From Stenopsyche tienmushanensis (lineage: Eukaryota; Arthropoda; Insecta; Trichoptera; Stenopsychidae): a stretch of 64,000 nucleotides of DNA. The position numbers and the translations under genes were made by a program. Below the pieces are notes generated by a model. That model was given only the letters and a program-made list of their open reading frames with translations, was not told the DNA's origin and did not search any database. Location of the stretch: contig WACJ01000403.1 in the NCBI GenBank assembly GCA_008973525.1, positions 1,860,001 through 1,924,000 of the forward strand. The letters run 5' to 3'. Of the stretch, positions 22,791 through 35,135 are shown one piece after another. Each line of letters opens with the position of its first letter. Position 1 is the stretch's first letter.

Positions 22791-25700
22791 GAGAGATGGA
22801 AGATGTCACTTTTAATCTAGCAAATTAAATCTGCTCGGATAACAGCGCTACTACGTGGGGATGGTAAATCGCCCACGCTACAATAAGTTAAACAAAATAC
22901 ATAATCAATAAAAATACACCATCCTGAAGTGTCGATTTAACAGGATAAACGAAGAGTAAATATTATAATATTTTCATATATATATTATATATACAATCAG
23001 ACATATTTTTACCTAAGAATGTTGAAAATCCCATAATACATCAACACAAAAATCAACTAAACTTTCTATCGCGTAAGACGTGTACCGAACTGAAAAAACC
23101 GATATTTTCGAACCGGTTCAGTTCCGGTTCGAAATTCAGATTTGAGTTACCGACAAAATATTATATTTCAATGAAACAAAGCTAGACCTCATTCTGCAAA
23201 ACGAACAGAAGAAAAAAAGCAATGAACACACATTTTTTTTGACGTTTTTTGGGAATTTTTTTGAGGCAAATTAAATAAACATACAACTGCGAAATTTTAA
23301 CCACATATTTATTCATATTTTAAGCATACTTTACAATTTTTTCAGATAGAAATCGTTACTCATTGCTGAAGTACACGGAAACTTAGCCACTCATCATAAA
23401 AAAATTAAAAAATTGTAGTTACTACGATTACTGACGTTTTGCTCACCTGAAGTAAAATAATCAAACCATTTTAATTTATAAAGTATAAATTCGTTTTTAT
23501 TCTAGAATTATTGCAAAATATTATTACATAATTTGGTGAATTTTGGTTTGTAAAGTGTCTATATAAGTATTAAATAACTAAATTAAATTTAAATGGAGTT
23601 TGCTTGATAGACTTTGAGATATCGTGGTAACCAATTTAAAAAATACGGTTTTGAGAAAAACGCGTTTAATTCTGCTGTAACTTGTAACCCCAAGCTGTAA
23701 CCTCCAAATATCGAAAATATGCTTTATCCACATATTTTACACTGTATTTGGATACAATTTATGCAGAAAAAAAACCGATTTTTTAGCATTTAATTTATTA
23801 TTTTCAATCAAAACTTGATTCACTTATTTAGGAATAATATTGATAATAAAAATAATAAGTTGTATTGATTTCAATTAAAAATTGTTGTATATTGTATCAA
23901 AGTAGTAAACTCTGATGACGATATTCTTGGGAAACACATTATAACTCGATGATTTTCGGTAGAAATTACTCAAAAAAAATTCAAATATATTTCAAAATAT
24001 TAATAAAATATTATCTATGTTTCAATCATTTCTAATTATTCCTTCCCTGTTTAAAAAAAAACACGAAAAACGCTAAAAAAATCAGTCTCCTATTGTGGTT
24101 TCCCCCTTAAGTTAACAAATAGTTCATAAGAAATTGCATAGTCTGTTCATTTTCAAGTTGCACCACTTAGGTGTCCATAATGATTAATATATGGGATTAT
24201 ATACCATTTCGATCATAAACTTTATTGCTTATCTACAGATCTATCTCAAACAAAAAGTAAATACTTCCAGAGCATTAAACCAACAAAAACGACAATAAAT
24301 AATGGCGCATAAAAGAGAGATTTAATAGTTTAGCGCCTCAAATCGGCTTAAATGGTTGTCGTAGAGTTTATGTCGATTTCGTGTGGTCAGTCTTTTATTG
24401 CCGCTCGTCGATGGGGGTCATTCTTCTGCGCAAAACAAATAATGCACCATAAAACGTGCAGACATACAATAAAAATTGTATCTCGTCCGCCATATTATTT
24501 ATCGTCTCCTTTACCATAATTTATAGAATCTGACCAGAAGTGGCCGGTACGTGTGTCTAGGGCTTAAGAGCTCTCATTACTCTGCCGGTCCCCTTTATCG
24601 ACATTTAAGTGCATTTATATTCAATCACTTGGAGAAATTCCTAGTTGGACCGGAAATTGACTCAACAATAGCCATGCTGGGCATCCATATATCTGTCATT
24701 TGAATGGGTGCTCATTTTGCTGATCCACTACCTTGCTTCTGAATTGTATCGATTGACGTATGCTTCCTTAATCTCAGCGCTGCGATGGAATTTTAACTGC
24801 TCAGACTGTGAAATATTTTTATATGTGTTTAGCCCTTATCTGGAGCCAAGATGATCTTCGTCCATAAATGGATTCTAACGGCTGCTGTTGCTATACTTGA
24901 AAAATTGGATTAAATTGTTTTACCATGATAATAAGAGATGGAGCGTCAAATGATGTTTAAATCAATGATCTTTCTTTCCAAAACATATTCATGATGAGAT
25001 TATTCATATCCTCAACTCAACTAAAATTCAACATTAGGCGAACAAATACTTCCATATTTGCGGCATAATTGGGTTTTTCTTTCGGTAATTTGTAGCAGGG
25101 TTTCGAACTGAATCTGAATCGAAAATCCATAATACGTTAACTAACGAATCATCAATAATTTAAGAGAGTAAATTCGCAAATATTATTCATATTCTAGCTT
25201 GTGAATTATTATGAAAAACGGAATAAAATGTTTTAAATTATGCAGCAGTAAAAGTTTAAAACTGAACTGGACTAACTAACTAAGAACTGCTGGTAATGAT
25301 TTCAAAAAACTAGTTTTTTCTCTAAGGACTAAAAAAATAATTCTGTTCCAAGCACATCTAGTTTAAGATTTACTGATGATATACATTTTCATCATTATTA
25401 TAGTGCAACCACATACACTGCTGAAGTAGACCTATTCAATGCCCATTTATGGGAAAGGATCACATCCATATCATCTGTATCATATAATCATCTGCTCATG
25501 CGCTCGATATTGAAGATAGTATGATTTTATTTATGAATCCAGCGGGTCAACTGGGTGAATGTGTCGAAGAACGCTCGTTAATATGCATACTTGATGCTAA
25601 TCGAAGATACCTAACTTTTTAAATTTGTCATGTTAACATGTTCTACAAACGATTATTGACTCAACCTTAAATTCTGTGATATATAATATTTTTATTTAAA

Positions 25701-26145
25701 GTATGGATTTCTAAGCGATTACATATTCTTATCCAGATTTTTAGCCTTTCCTATAAATTTTGAAGCGATTTGATAGTTGCAATGGAACGAATTTGGTAAC
25801 ACTTGGTCTGGCTATTCAAATATCGGAATTTTGGAAAAAATTAAATTTGTTGTTTATTATCGTTTTTAAATGGCGTAATATGAAATTGTGACTTTTCGAA
25901 TAGAATAAGCATTGATTGGTTTAAATACATGATCTACTTGTATGCATCTTTTTGGATTTTTATACCCTAATCCAGTTTGCGAATAGGTAAAAACAAGAAG
26001 ACAGAGTTGACGGATAGCCTCGGTTGCAAGAAGAGGTAATCTTTCTGCATGCTCGTCTGTAATCTCGTGACTGTAACCTCCGTTTGCTTTGAATAAATAA
26101 TGTATTTAAGATCACGTGCAATTTGGACATCACGCAATGTACGTA
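22791..26145. other. Non-coding with transposon scraps and regulatory-like islands
   Basis: About 23600-23700 (GAGATATCGTGG, then TTTTGAGAAAAACGCGTTTA) is the inverse of a block inside the pogo elements at 31190-31280 and 62850-62920. hAT-like ends lie at 23080-23139 and at 25096 (CAGGGTTTCGAACTG). Bases about 24350-24900 are GC-richer, with CATTTAAGTG and TTTATTGCCG words that fit homeodomain sites. No gene supported. Confidence 0.35.
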
Positions 26146-26684
26146 TGAGGATATCCCGAAAGTAAGTGTACTCAATTTTTGGATTTTTATAGAAAAAGTG
26201 CATTTGAAAAAAAAAAACAACGTTTTATGTTGATACATTTGTTAACTACTTTTCAAGGTAATCGCTATCCCGTTTAATGCATCTGGTGAGCCGTAGCACA
26301 AGCTTCTTTATTCCCTCCTCGAAAAACTCTCCCTCCAGCTCCTCCCCACACTTCAGAACCTCTTTCTGGACCTCAATAAGCATAGTTTTTTTTTGAATTT
26401 TTTATGCTCTCATAATATCGTTGTGCATTTATGGTCTCTCCCTGAAGAAGAAATTTTACCAAAATAATGCCTTTTCGGTCCCAAAACACTGAGGTTATGA
26501 TTTTGATACTTTCGCGACTAACTGGACACTACAACGTGAATTTACGTACTACAGTATTTCTATTATCCTCGATTTGTTAGAAGATCCCCTTCTACCATTC
26601 TGTATGGCCAAGTCTTAAAAATAAATTTAAAAAAAACCACAGCCCGTTATTGTCACAGTACACTTACTTTCTGGATACGCCTCG
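26146..26684 (-). mobile_element. Mariner element, third family, deleted (copy C)
   Basis: Terminal repeats read inward TGAGGATATCCCGAAAG on the left and CGAGGCGTATCCAGAAAG on the right, both continuing TAAGTGTACT. TA flanks both sides (26144-26145 and 26685-26686). At 539 bp it keeps only parts of the transposase on the minus strand. The repeats differ from the other mariner families in this window. Confidence 0.85.
26225..26530 (-). pseudogene. Mariner transposase remnant (copy C)
   Basis: Reading leftward: SVFWDRKGIILVKFLLQGET and INAQRYYESIK, the block after the first catalytic Asp. Then comes a frameshift in an A-run, then EEGIKKLVLRLTRCIKRDSD YLEK followed by a stop, the usual C-terminal end of mariner transposases. 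The DNA-binding half and the central catalytic part are deleted. A dead gene. Confidence 0.8.
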
Positions 26685-26686
26685 TA

Positions 26687-27404
26687 GATGACATTTCTAG
26701 TTTAAACAATATGTCTGAAAAAATCTATAATAATATCTACTTTTTCTCTCATTTTTGAAGCACATTGTGAGATTAGCCTTTTTTATGATTGTATAATAAA
26801 AATCATTGCATTGATCGTAAATACGTATGATGAATGAATTCCTCAATTCTATAGTATCCTATATGTCCCAATTATCCATATATAAGAGCTTCTATCGAAT
26901 ATTATTGCAAAGTATCGATTTGCTCTGACGTAATAAATTGAATCATACGTTGAATACGTCACCTAAGAAGATTCAATGTTGCGTGTGGTCTGAAGGTACT
27001 TTGTTCAGTCTTCCTTCCATCAAACGCTCATCGGGTCTTCGATGATTGATTGATCGACTCACCACGCCCTTTAATAAAATATGAAATTTAACATCATTTA
27101 AATGCATTAAATATGGCATGCAGGTTTCTTCGCAAACAGAAATTACATGTTTTTTTCAAAATCATGGTACAAATTAATTTCAATTTTTCGAGCAAATTTC
27201 GTCCTTTCTATGCGCATTTTTATTGCAAAATTAACCAATAATTCTTGAATATCTTCAACAGTCATATCTTCCCTATTAAAGAATTAGCAAGTAGCAAGTA
27301 GATAGATTGAACTTATACGTCGAATTAATCATACTTTTTGCATGCACGAAGTATTATATAAGATCTACTGTGAGTTAATTGTATTATACTTGTATTATTT
27401 GAGA
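26687..27404. other. AT-rich stretch without recognised features
   Basis: Nothing supported beyond short repeated words (GCAAGTAGCAAGTAG near 27290). Confidence 0.4.
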
Positions 27405-27620
27405 AAGTGCAAACAATAAGTTGGCAACGTTTTATCGCAATCTAATCAACGGTATGGCAGCACATTAAATACGAACAAACAAACATTGATTTTTATATAT
27501 TAAACTATGCCTATGTTGCTCGCGCAATTTTTTAAAATAAGTGGACGAAGTTTTGTCGCAATATAATGAACGGTATAGCAGCGCATTACACACGAACAAA
27601 CAATTAAAAATAAATTTAAT
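27405..27620 (-). repeat. Dimeric repeat of the Helitron-like family (reverse copy)
   Basis: The inverse of this segment contains, twice in tandem, TGTTTGTTCG, then TAATGCGCTGC, then ATACCGTTCAT, then ATTGCGACAAAAC-type blocks. This is the dimer also seen at 34690-34920. Separation of the two units is about 110 bp in both loci. Its own outer ends are not clear here. Confidence 0.65.
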
Positions 27621-30439
27621 TAAAAAAATATATTAAAAAATGACTTACACGTAAGCTTTTATAGTGTTATAATATTTTATAAAATTCAAGTTTATCGTTC
27701 AAATTCTCTATTCTTTGGGTTTATACACTTTAAAGTTTCAAAGTCTCCATGATTAAGTACATTATAGTGTCTATTACCATAGCTAAATAGCGTTCGATTA
27801 AATTGAAACGTCCCTAAATGAATCCATACACGTCGATTAGGCCCACAGTTGATTATTTTTGCATTGCATCATTATAAAAAGAGTTTCGTCTGAACGCAAT
27901 CTCCGATATGGACTCGAACATTCTTGTAGGCCGCGTAATAACAGTAATTTGGTCGAGCTAAGTAAATAGATCCTTACGCCATAAACAGCCTGAAAAATTG
28001 CTTTTATAATTTGTGCCCGGCCGTAAATATTAATATTAACAGCTCTTCTAAAACTATTTTGAAATTGTCCAAAAATTAAAGCACGAATTGTTTGGATGAT
28101 CCATTGAGTGCGTTCTTGTAGCCATAATGATATTCGTTGAGGTCATTTCTATTATTTAACACTACTATAATGGAGTTACTAACGAAGTTATCTTTTGATT
28201 TCAAGTTTTTTGTTCACAGATGATTTACTAGCTATATTAATGCATGAAGCTTTGGTTGCATTGCTCAATTATAGAATGCTATTAACCAATTATAGAAAGG
28301 TTAACGATTTACCCCCGATATGATTATCGCTTTTTTATAAATTTATTGATCAATAGGAAAAAGCCGGGAATGAGATGAGATGGAATTGAATGTAGTTTGA
28401 GAGCAACTGTAAGTGGTTTCGATAATAACCTTGTTTACGTATGAACACACGCAACATAAAACTCGGCTAACTTATCCCGTTTTATCCATATTCCTTTTAC
28501 TGAGAACTATCATATACTTTGTAAGATTTCAGCATACACATATTTGCAATGATAGCAAGAGCTCTTATCAAGTAGCTAATATAATGCGTTAGTTCTTTTC
28601 GAATCTAAACAAAAACATTGATATTTTCATCACTCACTATAAAAATTTCGCCTAATTTAAGCATAAATGGAAGATAATATAAAATCATAACATACAGAGA
28701 TCTTTCGTACCTTAAAATATCTCCTATGAAGATCTCCCATGGAGAGATTTCTGCCTGCGATATCAGATATCGAACATTAAGAATAAGAATCGTCAACTTA
28801 CGATCATATGAATTTAATATTTGGAATCTGTTAAATACTAAATTTGTTTGAAAGCCCTATTAAAACCTTTACCTTCTTGTATGCCTTTTTATTTAAAAAT
28901 TATAGTTTATAATTTCTATTGGTATATTGATATGTTATATGTTTAATAAAGAGCGCGCGGCGCTAATGACTCCACGGTATAGTCTCCGCAGCTGAATAAG
29001 GCGACGATCAGCGACTGTTGCAGCGGCGAATGCAATGAAATGAATGACCTGAAAGTTCACTAAGGCCTCAGAAACGTTATCCAATAATCATTCATCAAGA
29101 TCAAATCACTTTTCTCTATGCCTTGAGGATTTCTTAGACCAATTCTTTAAATAGAGGGTTGGAGTGCACATTTAATTTCATTTTGTTGCTAATACTAAAA
29201 CTCACAATTGTATGTCTCACTATGATCATCTTTGGACTAAAAGTGGTGGAATATTTTAATATGCAGTACATAAATACTTAAAAGTTGTATCCTGGACATC
29301 TAAATCGGTTTTAGAACGTCTTTATGCGGCAATATTTTATTCTCCAGGGATTGCTCTGCTCCAGGGATTTTCAGTTCAGCAGTTATAACAACGTTATCGT
29401 TTTGTATTCAGGATGCTTTTACCATGTTAAGCATTTATTCAGGTAATCATCATGATATTTAGTTCTTGTTGATCTAAAAAAGGTTATGATTGAAATCTGC
29501 ATCATTGAAAAATTTCATCATCATCATTTGAATGTGAAAATTGGAAGAGAAGTATGTTTGTTTAATTGATCTTCAAACCAATATATTAAGATGCTTAGAT
29601 CAAAAACGTTAACAATGAAGCACAAGAGTCGCTCTTGAATTAATTATTCCTAATTGGATTTTCTGCCATGCTGTCAAACAATCAGTTAGCATATCCCTCA
29701 GGTGATCTTCTTGTGCTGGATTTAAATAAAAATCACCTAATGACTTTGGATGGCACTCACCCTGCTGGTGACATATAGTGTGGGAATATGCATTCCGGAA
29801 GAGTAAGTGTTACCGCTAATGGCAGACCGGCAACACCATAAAACGGTTGTACACGGATAAGGCTTGTATGTCGCTTCTGACCAGAGCAGCCATTTAGATG
29901 ACCAAAGGCTGATTACGCAGAAATGAAAGCCAAGTCACCGCCTCTATGCAGCCTAATGTTTCATCGGCATTTATGCCTGTTATTTCAGACTGTGGGTAGC
30001 TCAATTAGCAATGCGGCGAGTTTCTCAAAATTAGCTGCCTCTATGCAGATCGCTATTCTTGCACATGCCCGATGGGAGGATATTAAGAAATAATTCATTT
30101 TTGCTACCAAACGGATGAATCGCTACCTCATATCCTCTTGAGAGCCCCGGCAACACCTTTTTAAATGCCACGAGCTAATTAAAATTGCGCAATTATAAAA
30201 TGCACGATTATATTTCTAGCATGAGATTAATCCTAATAGGTTTTTTTTTAAATCCGCCTTTAATTTGTTTCCATTTACCTGAGCTAATATTATACATTGT
30301 ACACAATTTTCTGATATCATCCATCTATTAGATCATTTTACATTAAAACATTAACTAGACTTGTATTCCATAAGTATTTATATTCATCATTCGACTTGCA
30401 ACATGATCAGCTTATTGCTTTTTAAAACTCTCTCAAAAT
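27621..30439. other. Non-coding with regulatory-like islands
   Basis: GC-richer islands at about 27880-28030, 28950-29110 and 29740-30200 lack convincing frames. The island at 28955-29050 shares words (AATGACTC, AAGGC, GCAGCG, CGAA) in order with 58345-58460. The 29740-30200 island has a donor-like GTAAGT and repeated CTCTATGCAG words. No gene supported. Confidence 0.3.
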
Positions 30440-30893
30440 CAGGGCTTCGAACCGAAACTGAATCGATTCAAAATATCGGTTTATTTCCGTTTGGTAGACC
30501 TCCAAAAAAGAGTTTGATTTTAGTATTGATATGTTACATTCACCATTCATATACTAATTTATTTTTTGTATTCATCTGATAATACTTGTAATTTTAAGTC
30601 ATCATTATTTATTTTGTTCATGTTATCTCTTCCTACATATTTGCTATGTACTCAGACTTGGATTTCCAGATTTAAATTTGTTTCCTAGCCTAGTTTCATA
30701 GGGTACTGGAACTCCCAAATTTCCTCTCAATAAGTGTTAATAAACAACATTATTACACTTCGTTTAATAAACTACATTATTATATACTTCAAGTTCTAAT
30801 TTTTTTTTTAATTTTTAAGCAATAATTTTCTATAAATAAATTGCAAAGTCCAAGCTCCCATAAGATAATACGTTATCTAATGAATCATCAATA
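30440..30893 (+). mobile_element. hAT-like element, left part, interrupted by a pogo insertion
   Basis: Starts CAGGGCTTCGAACCGAAAC, the terminus seen in the hAT MITE family. The bases just before 30891 (ATACGTT, then AATCATCAATA) recur near the hAT-like end at 25130-25150. The sequence is cut by a pogo element starting at 30894. CCG-rich words at 32394-32450 may be its right-hand remainder. Boundaries are uncertain. Confidence 0.45.
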
Positions 30894-32322
30894 CACCTAA
30901 ACCTCTTTTTGTGCGATTTCGAACTTATGCGGTTTTTTAAAAGCAATTTTTTTTTCATAAAGAGTATGAAATTTGGAAACAAATTATAATTTGAGACTGT
31001 GTAAATTATATTGCATCTGCTATCATTGAATTACGACCATGCCCTTTATTCTGATTTAGATTTTTGAAAAAAATAATTTCTTTAGTTTTTTTTTGCATTG
31101 TTTCAATGTTTCGACTTTTAAAAATATATTCTACAAAGGAATTTCTAAAATTCTAACTACTTACGGAGTTATAACTATTTTAGTGAAGCGTCAACTTGGT
31201 CGGTCCTACCATAATGAAATCTTTTAACGCGTTTTTCTCGAAACTACTTTTTTCAGCACGGTTGACATCATATCTCATTATTTAATTAATTAATTAACTT
31301 AACCTTTTTAGGAGTGAGCAAATTTAAAATCGGTGAAGTCGTTGATGCCATAATCACTTTACACCGATTACTTTCAGTCAGCTCTTATAAGCGTAAGACA
31401 ATCTTAAATTCGAGGCAGAGTCAATTGTAAATATACACTGTTGATAGCACACAAGACCACGTATTTTTTTACATAAACAATACACAAGAAATAGATTAAT
31501 TTGCTCGTACTTTAGAAGGAAATGGTAATCGGACAAAGAGTCATTTAACAAGTAACGATGAACAGCAAGCAATTAAATAAATAAACACTGTCGATAACAC
31601 ACAATATTCGGTCATTTATTTGCGTAAACAAATAACACACTTGAAATCGAAATCATTATTAGTCGATAAATTTAGGCTAACAATCTATACAATCGTGCGA
31701 TGTATGCGAGGAAGCTCTCTCTCTCTCTCTGTCTGTCTCCGAGCTCAATGTACAAGAGTGCTCTTTCTGAATCAGTGGAGGGGGATCGCAGGGTCTCCGA
31801 TAGTACTCCTTTAGAGGTTAAAATTCGGTACGAAACTTTTATATATAACCCTCTATTATTCCCATCAGATTTATGTAAAAAATATTTTTTAACTATTTAA
31901 AAAAAAATAAAAAATGTGACAAAATAAGGCCAAAAAATTACTTGACTGAATTTTCTTTAAATAATCGTCTTTTTGTGATTTATTTTTTTGAGTTAGTGAC
32001 TATAGTGACATCTTTACTAATTATGAATTATATTGTTGGAAAGAGAAAATCTACACAAAACCATGATGATATTGACACTGGGTATATTTTTTTTTCCGAA
32101 GAAGAGAGATATTTTGATTCATTGAAAATCGCCACGCAAATTATCATACAGTGATGATAGGTTGTAATTGAAATAATTAGTATTTCTCTAGTGGATGTCT
32201 TAAAATTTTACCAATGATGCAAAACGTCCTTTAGATGTTACCAAAAATCTTATTTTTTTATTAACTTTTTTTTATGCGATTTTGGATATATTTTATATAG
32301 CTGTTTCAAAGTTATGCGGTTT
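30894..32322 (+). mobile_element. Pogo-family element containing a nested piggyBac MITE
   Basis: Begins after TA (30892-30893) with CACCTAAACCTCTTTTTGTG and the subterminal GAACTTATGCGG. It follows the copy at 61639-62419 block by block (CGACTTTTAAAAATATAT, TCTCGAAACTAC, GGTTGACATCATATCTCA, GCTGTTTCAAAGTTATGCGG) on both sides of a 515-bp interruption at 31303-31817. The right terminal repeat is missing or decayed near 32322. No transposase frame survives, so this is a non-autonomous or long-dead copy. Confidence 0.75.
31303..31817. mobile_element. PiggyBac-type MITE inserted at TTAA (copy 1)
   Basis: A 515-bp insertion flanked on both sides by TTAA (31299-31302 and 31818-31821), the target of piggyBac transposons. 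Ends read inward CCTTTTTAGGAGTGAGC and CCTCTAAAGGAGTAC. The host pogo sequence resumes exactly after the second TTAA. The interior has ACACTGTCGATAACACACAA and a CT/GTCT microsatellite but no transposase. Related copies lie at 43562, 49083 and 52370. Confidence 0.85.
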
Positions 32323-34489
32323 TTAATATAAATAAATAAATAAAATTAGTTTTTAATATAAATAAATATATTTCAAAAGATCACTCCAAAAAAACCGGAA
32401 AGAAAACCGTAGCCTAACCGATATAAATATTTGGAACTTAAGCGGAACCAACACCTAAACGAAAAAAAAAAAACAATTTGATGCCTTGCTCAAAACAATT
32501 GTAAAAAGTCCATGTGACTAAATGGTTACGCTCGCCTAAACTAGAGTCGCACACTATAACACATATGATGGGGGGAAAAAACACGTTTTTATCACTACAT
32601 ATCACAATTTAAATAAGTACAATCATTATGTTATGTATTTCGTACAATTTTATAAATTTACAAAAATTATTACATTTCAAACTCAACTATAGTCAATAAA
32701 AGTAATAGTTGTGTACCAAATACATATCATCGATGAGTATTTTTAATACAGTAAGAGAAAGGTTAACAATCAATTTTCACAATCAAATCAAATCGCATGA
32801 ACGATGTACCATAAAGATTATGAAATATTTTTAAGCAGTCGATTGAAAAAAATATTCGAATGCACCAGATCAAGCGTTACCAATTTAATTTAAGAACTTT
32901 CAAGCAAAAATACAAAATATTTACGTTTTATGAATCAGAACTTATATCTGATATGATCACATATTTGTATAAACATTTTTCTGAAGATTATCTTTTTTTT
33001 GACATCTTGAAATATTCCAAATCTGCAGCATAATTGTGTGTAACATTATGTATATATTTTACAAATGACACATATTTTAAAATTTACTTCCTGGAAAGCT
33101 TGTGTTAATTTTGACCTATAATAATTGCATTTTATGGCGCTCCTGGTAGAATTGAAACAACTAATGATATAATATATGCTTGAAATCTATATACAATATG
33201 TAATTGGCACGTGGACGTTATTATGTTTGAATCCATTAATAAGCGCGCTTGTATTTGTATTTTTTTAACTACAAGGGAGTAAATTTTTAACATTTAGTCT
33301 GATGTATTTAATATACATACCTTGATAATCTTAAAAAAGTACAAAGCCATTTAAAAATATTTGAATTCAATAAAATGAAAGAAAAGTTGCTTGGTAAACA
33401 GTTCTGTTTAGCTTGGCAGCAAAATTAAGCAAATGGTTCTATCCTAGTTCCAGGGTAAGGTACCCAGCCTAAAGAAGTTATGGCTTGTAATAGGGCCTAT
33501 ATAATCGTTGTAAGTACCATAGAATTATAGTATGTATGATCTTATAGAGTAAAGAACGTTGCACACACAGTAATTAGATACCTGTCCCAAGCGCGATAAA
33601 AACTTGATAAATTGATCGACGTTTATAATAATTACGAATGAAAACTGGTGGCGCTCTCTGTCCTCCTCAACATACATTTGCCGCAATAACTACCAGAGTA
33701 ATAACTGCACATTTTTATAAAGACCTTTACCATCCTTTTTCATGTTCGATCTAATAACAACCTGTCGATCCTTGGATAGGCTGGAGCACTGTAAAGTGTT
33801 TTGACCCAATTCGTATGTAAATGCGTCGAGGAAGCCAGGAACAACTATCGATTGAATGTTTTTTTGCAATAAATCATTAGAAAATAATTAAACACGCCCG
33901 AACAAAGATATCGGCGTATTATATTTTTTGCCATATAAGGCTCGATGTAATTTTGTAGATTGGATCAGATGCATTTTTAGATTTTCCAATGTCCAAGAGC
34001 TTGGTCATCAATCTGAACGAGAAGTGAAAGGAACAATAAATATCGGTGTAAAATTTGCAAAAAATAAAAAATACGGTAGCCTTCGACTTAATCTGATTGC
34101 TGGATGAATTGTTTTTTACGAGATGTAATATGTAAGATTAGACGCAATGCTTATTTATAGGGAGACATTATAAATTATGTGTATAGTTTATATTCCGATT
34201 TTAGCTGACGGAAATCATTCATCGTGAAGGGAGCAAAAATATCATGGTAACATTTAAAATCTTGATAATGTTTAAAAAATTAAGTAGACTTTTTGGATTT
34301 TCTATAGATTATTATAGATCCTATTAAATATGTAGCCAATATCGCTACCTTAAAAAAAAAATAATCGTGATACAAAAAAGATTTGGAATCCGAAGCATAA
34401 GCTAATAATTTATAATTATTTCAAATCGCTTTTTAAATTAGAGATATTTTAGAGATTCTTTGTTTACGAGAAAACGCGTTGCGCAACAG
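32323..34489. other. Non-coding with a TTAA-type repeat end and a CTCF-like site
   Basis: About 32690-32764 is the inverse of the repeat at 8440-8520 and ends at TTAA (rightmost words GGTTAACAATC). TGGTGGCGCTCTCT at 33646-33659 resembles the CTCF core. About 33400-33860 is GC-richer. No gene supported. Confidence 0.35.
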
Positions 34490-34672
34490 AGGATGTTACT
34501 TCTCGCCTTCTTTGTGTGACGGGATCAAGAAGCTTCTTATCCAATGAAATAAATTTATTTCCAATGAAGGGAACTATGTAGAAAAATAAGATACTCCATT
34601 TGTGTTTTTATATATCACTAATAAAATTGTACAACAAAATTCCAGGTTATATTTGAATCGCACTCGTATATA
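34490..34672 (+). repeat. Dispersed repeat, left part (interrupted copy)
   Basis: Matches 50262-50447 closely (TTACTTCTCGCCTTCTT, CTATGTAGAAAAATAA, GGTTATATTTGAATCGC). The match resumes at 35069-35135 after the Helitron-like insertion. The class of this repeat is unknown. Confidence 0.7.
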
Positions 34673-35068
34673 TCTAATATATAAAAATTAATCTCTGTTT
34701 GTTCGTATGTAATGCGCTGCCATACCGTTCATCAGATTGCAATAAAACTTCGTCCACATATTGCTAAATATTGCGCGGGTAACATATGTATAGTCTAATG
34801 TTTGTTTAAAAATCAATGTTTGTTTGTCCGTATTTAATGCGCTTCCATACCGTTCATCTGATTGCAATAAAACTTTGTCAATTTATTTTTTACACTTGTG
34901 GAAATAACATAGGTATAGTAAAAATATTGTATAGATGCACCATGTTGGCGCATATTAGTCTGGAGTTCTTCGACTCGCGCTACACATGACCTGAAGTAAT
35001 AAACCACGCACTGCGTTTCTTTTCAAATATTTTTTAAGCGCTTATGACATTGCAACGCATGTCGCTAA
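34673..35068 (+). mobile_element. Helitron-like element inserted in another repeat
   Basis: Starts TCTAATATATAAAAATTAAT after an A and ends GTCGCTAA before a T. This fits the TC and CTRR ends and the A/T insertion site of Helitrons. Just before the end, GACATTGC AAC GCATGTC (35046-35063) forms a hairpin with one bulge. The interior is a tandem dimer of a unit of about 110 bp (TGTTTGTTCG, ATACCGTTCAT, GATTGCAATAAAACTT). The 396-bp element has no coding capacity. Comparison with the uninterrupted repeat at 50262-50512 shows that this segment is an insertion. Confidence 0.65.
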
Positions 35069-35135
35069 TATTATATAAAATATTCGAATACTCGAATAAT
35101 TGATTTTATGAATATTTGGGACTCCTAGTTACGAT
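35069..35135 (+). repeat. Dispersed repeat, right part (interrupted copy)
   Basis: TATTCGAATACTCGAATAAT, then TTGATTTTATGAATATTTGG, matches 50450-50512 and completes the repeat broken by the insertion at 34673-35068. Confidence 0.7.

Noticed and set aside
31620..31900. Overlapping 60-66 codon frames
   Set aside because: They lie in the piggyBac MITE and its CT/GTCT microsatellite; the leucine/serine runs come from the microsatellite.
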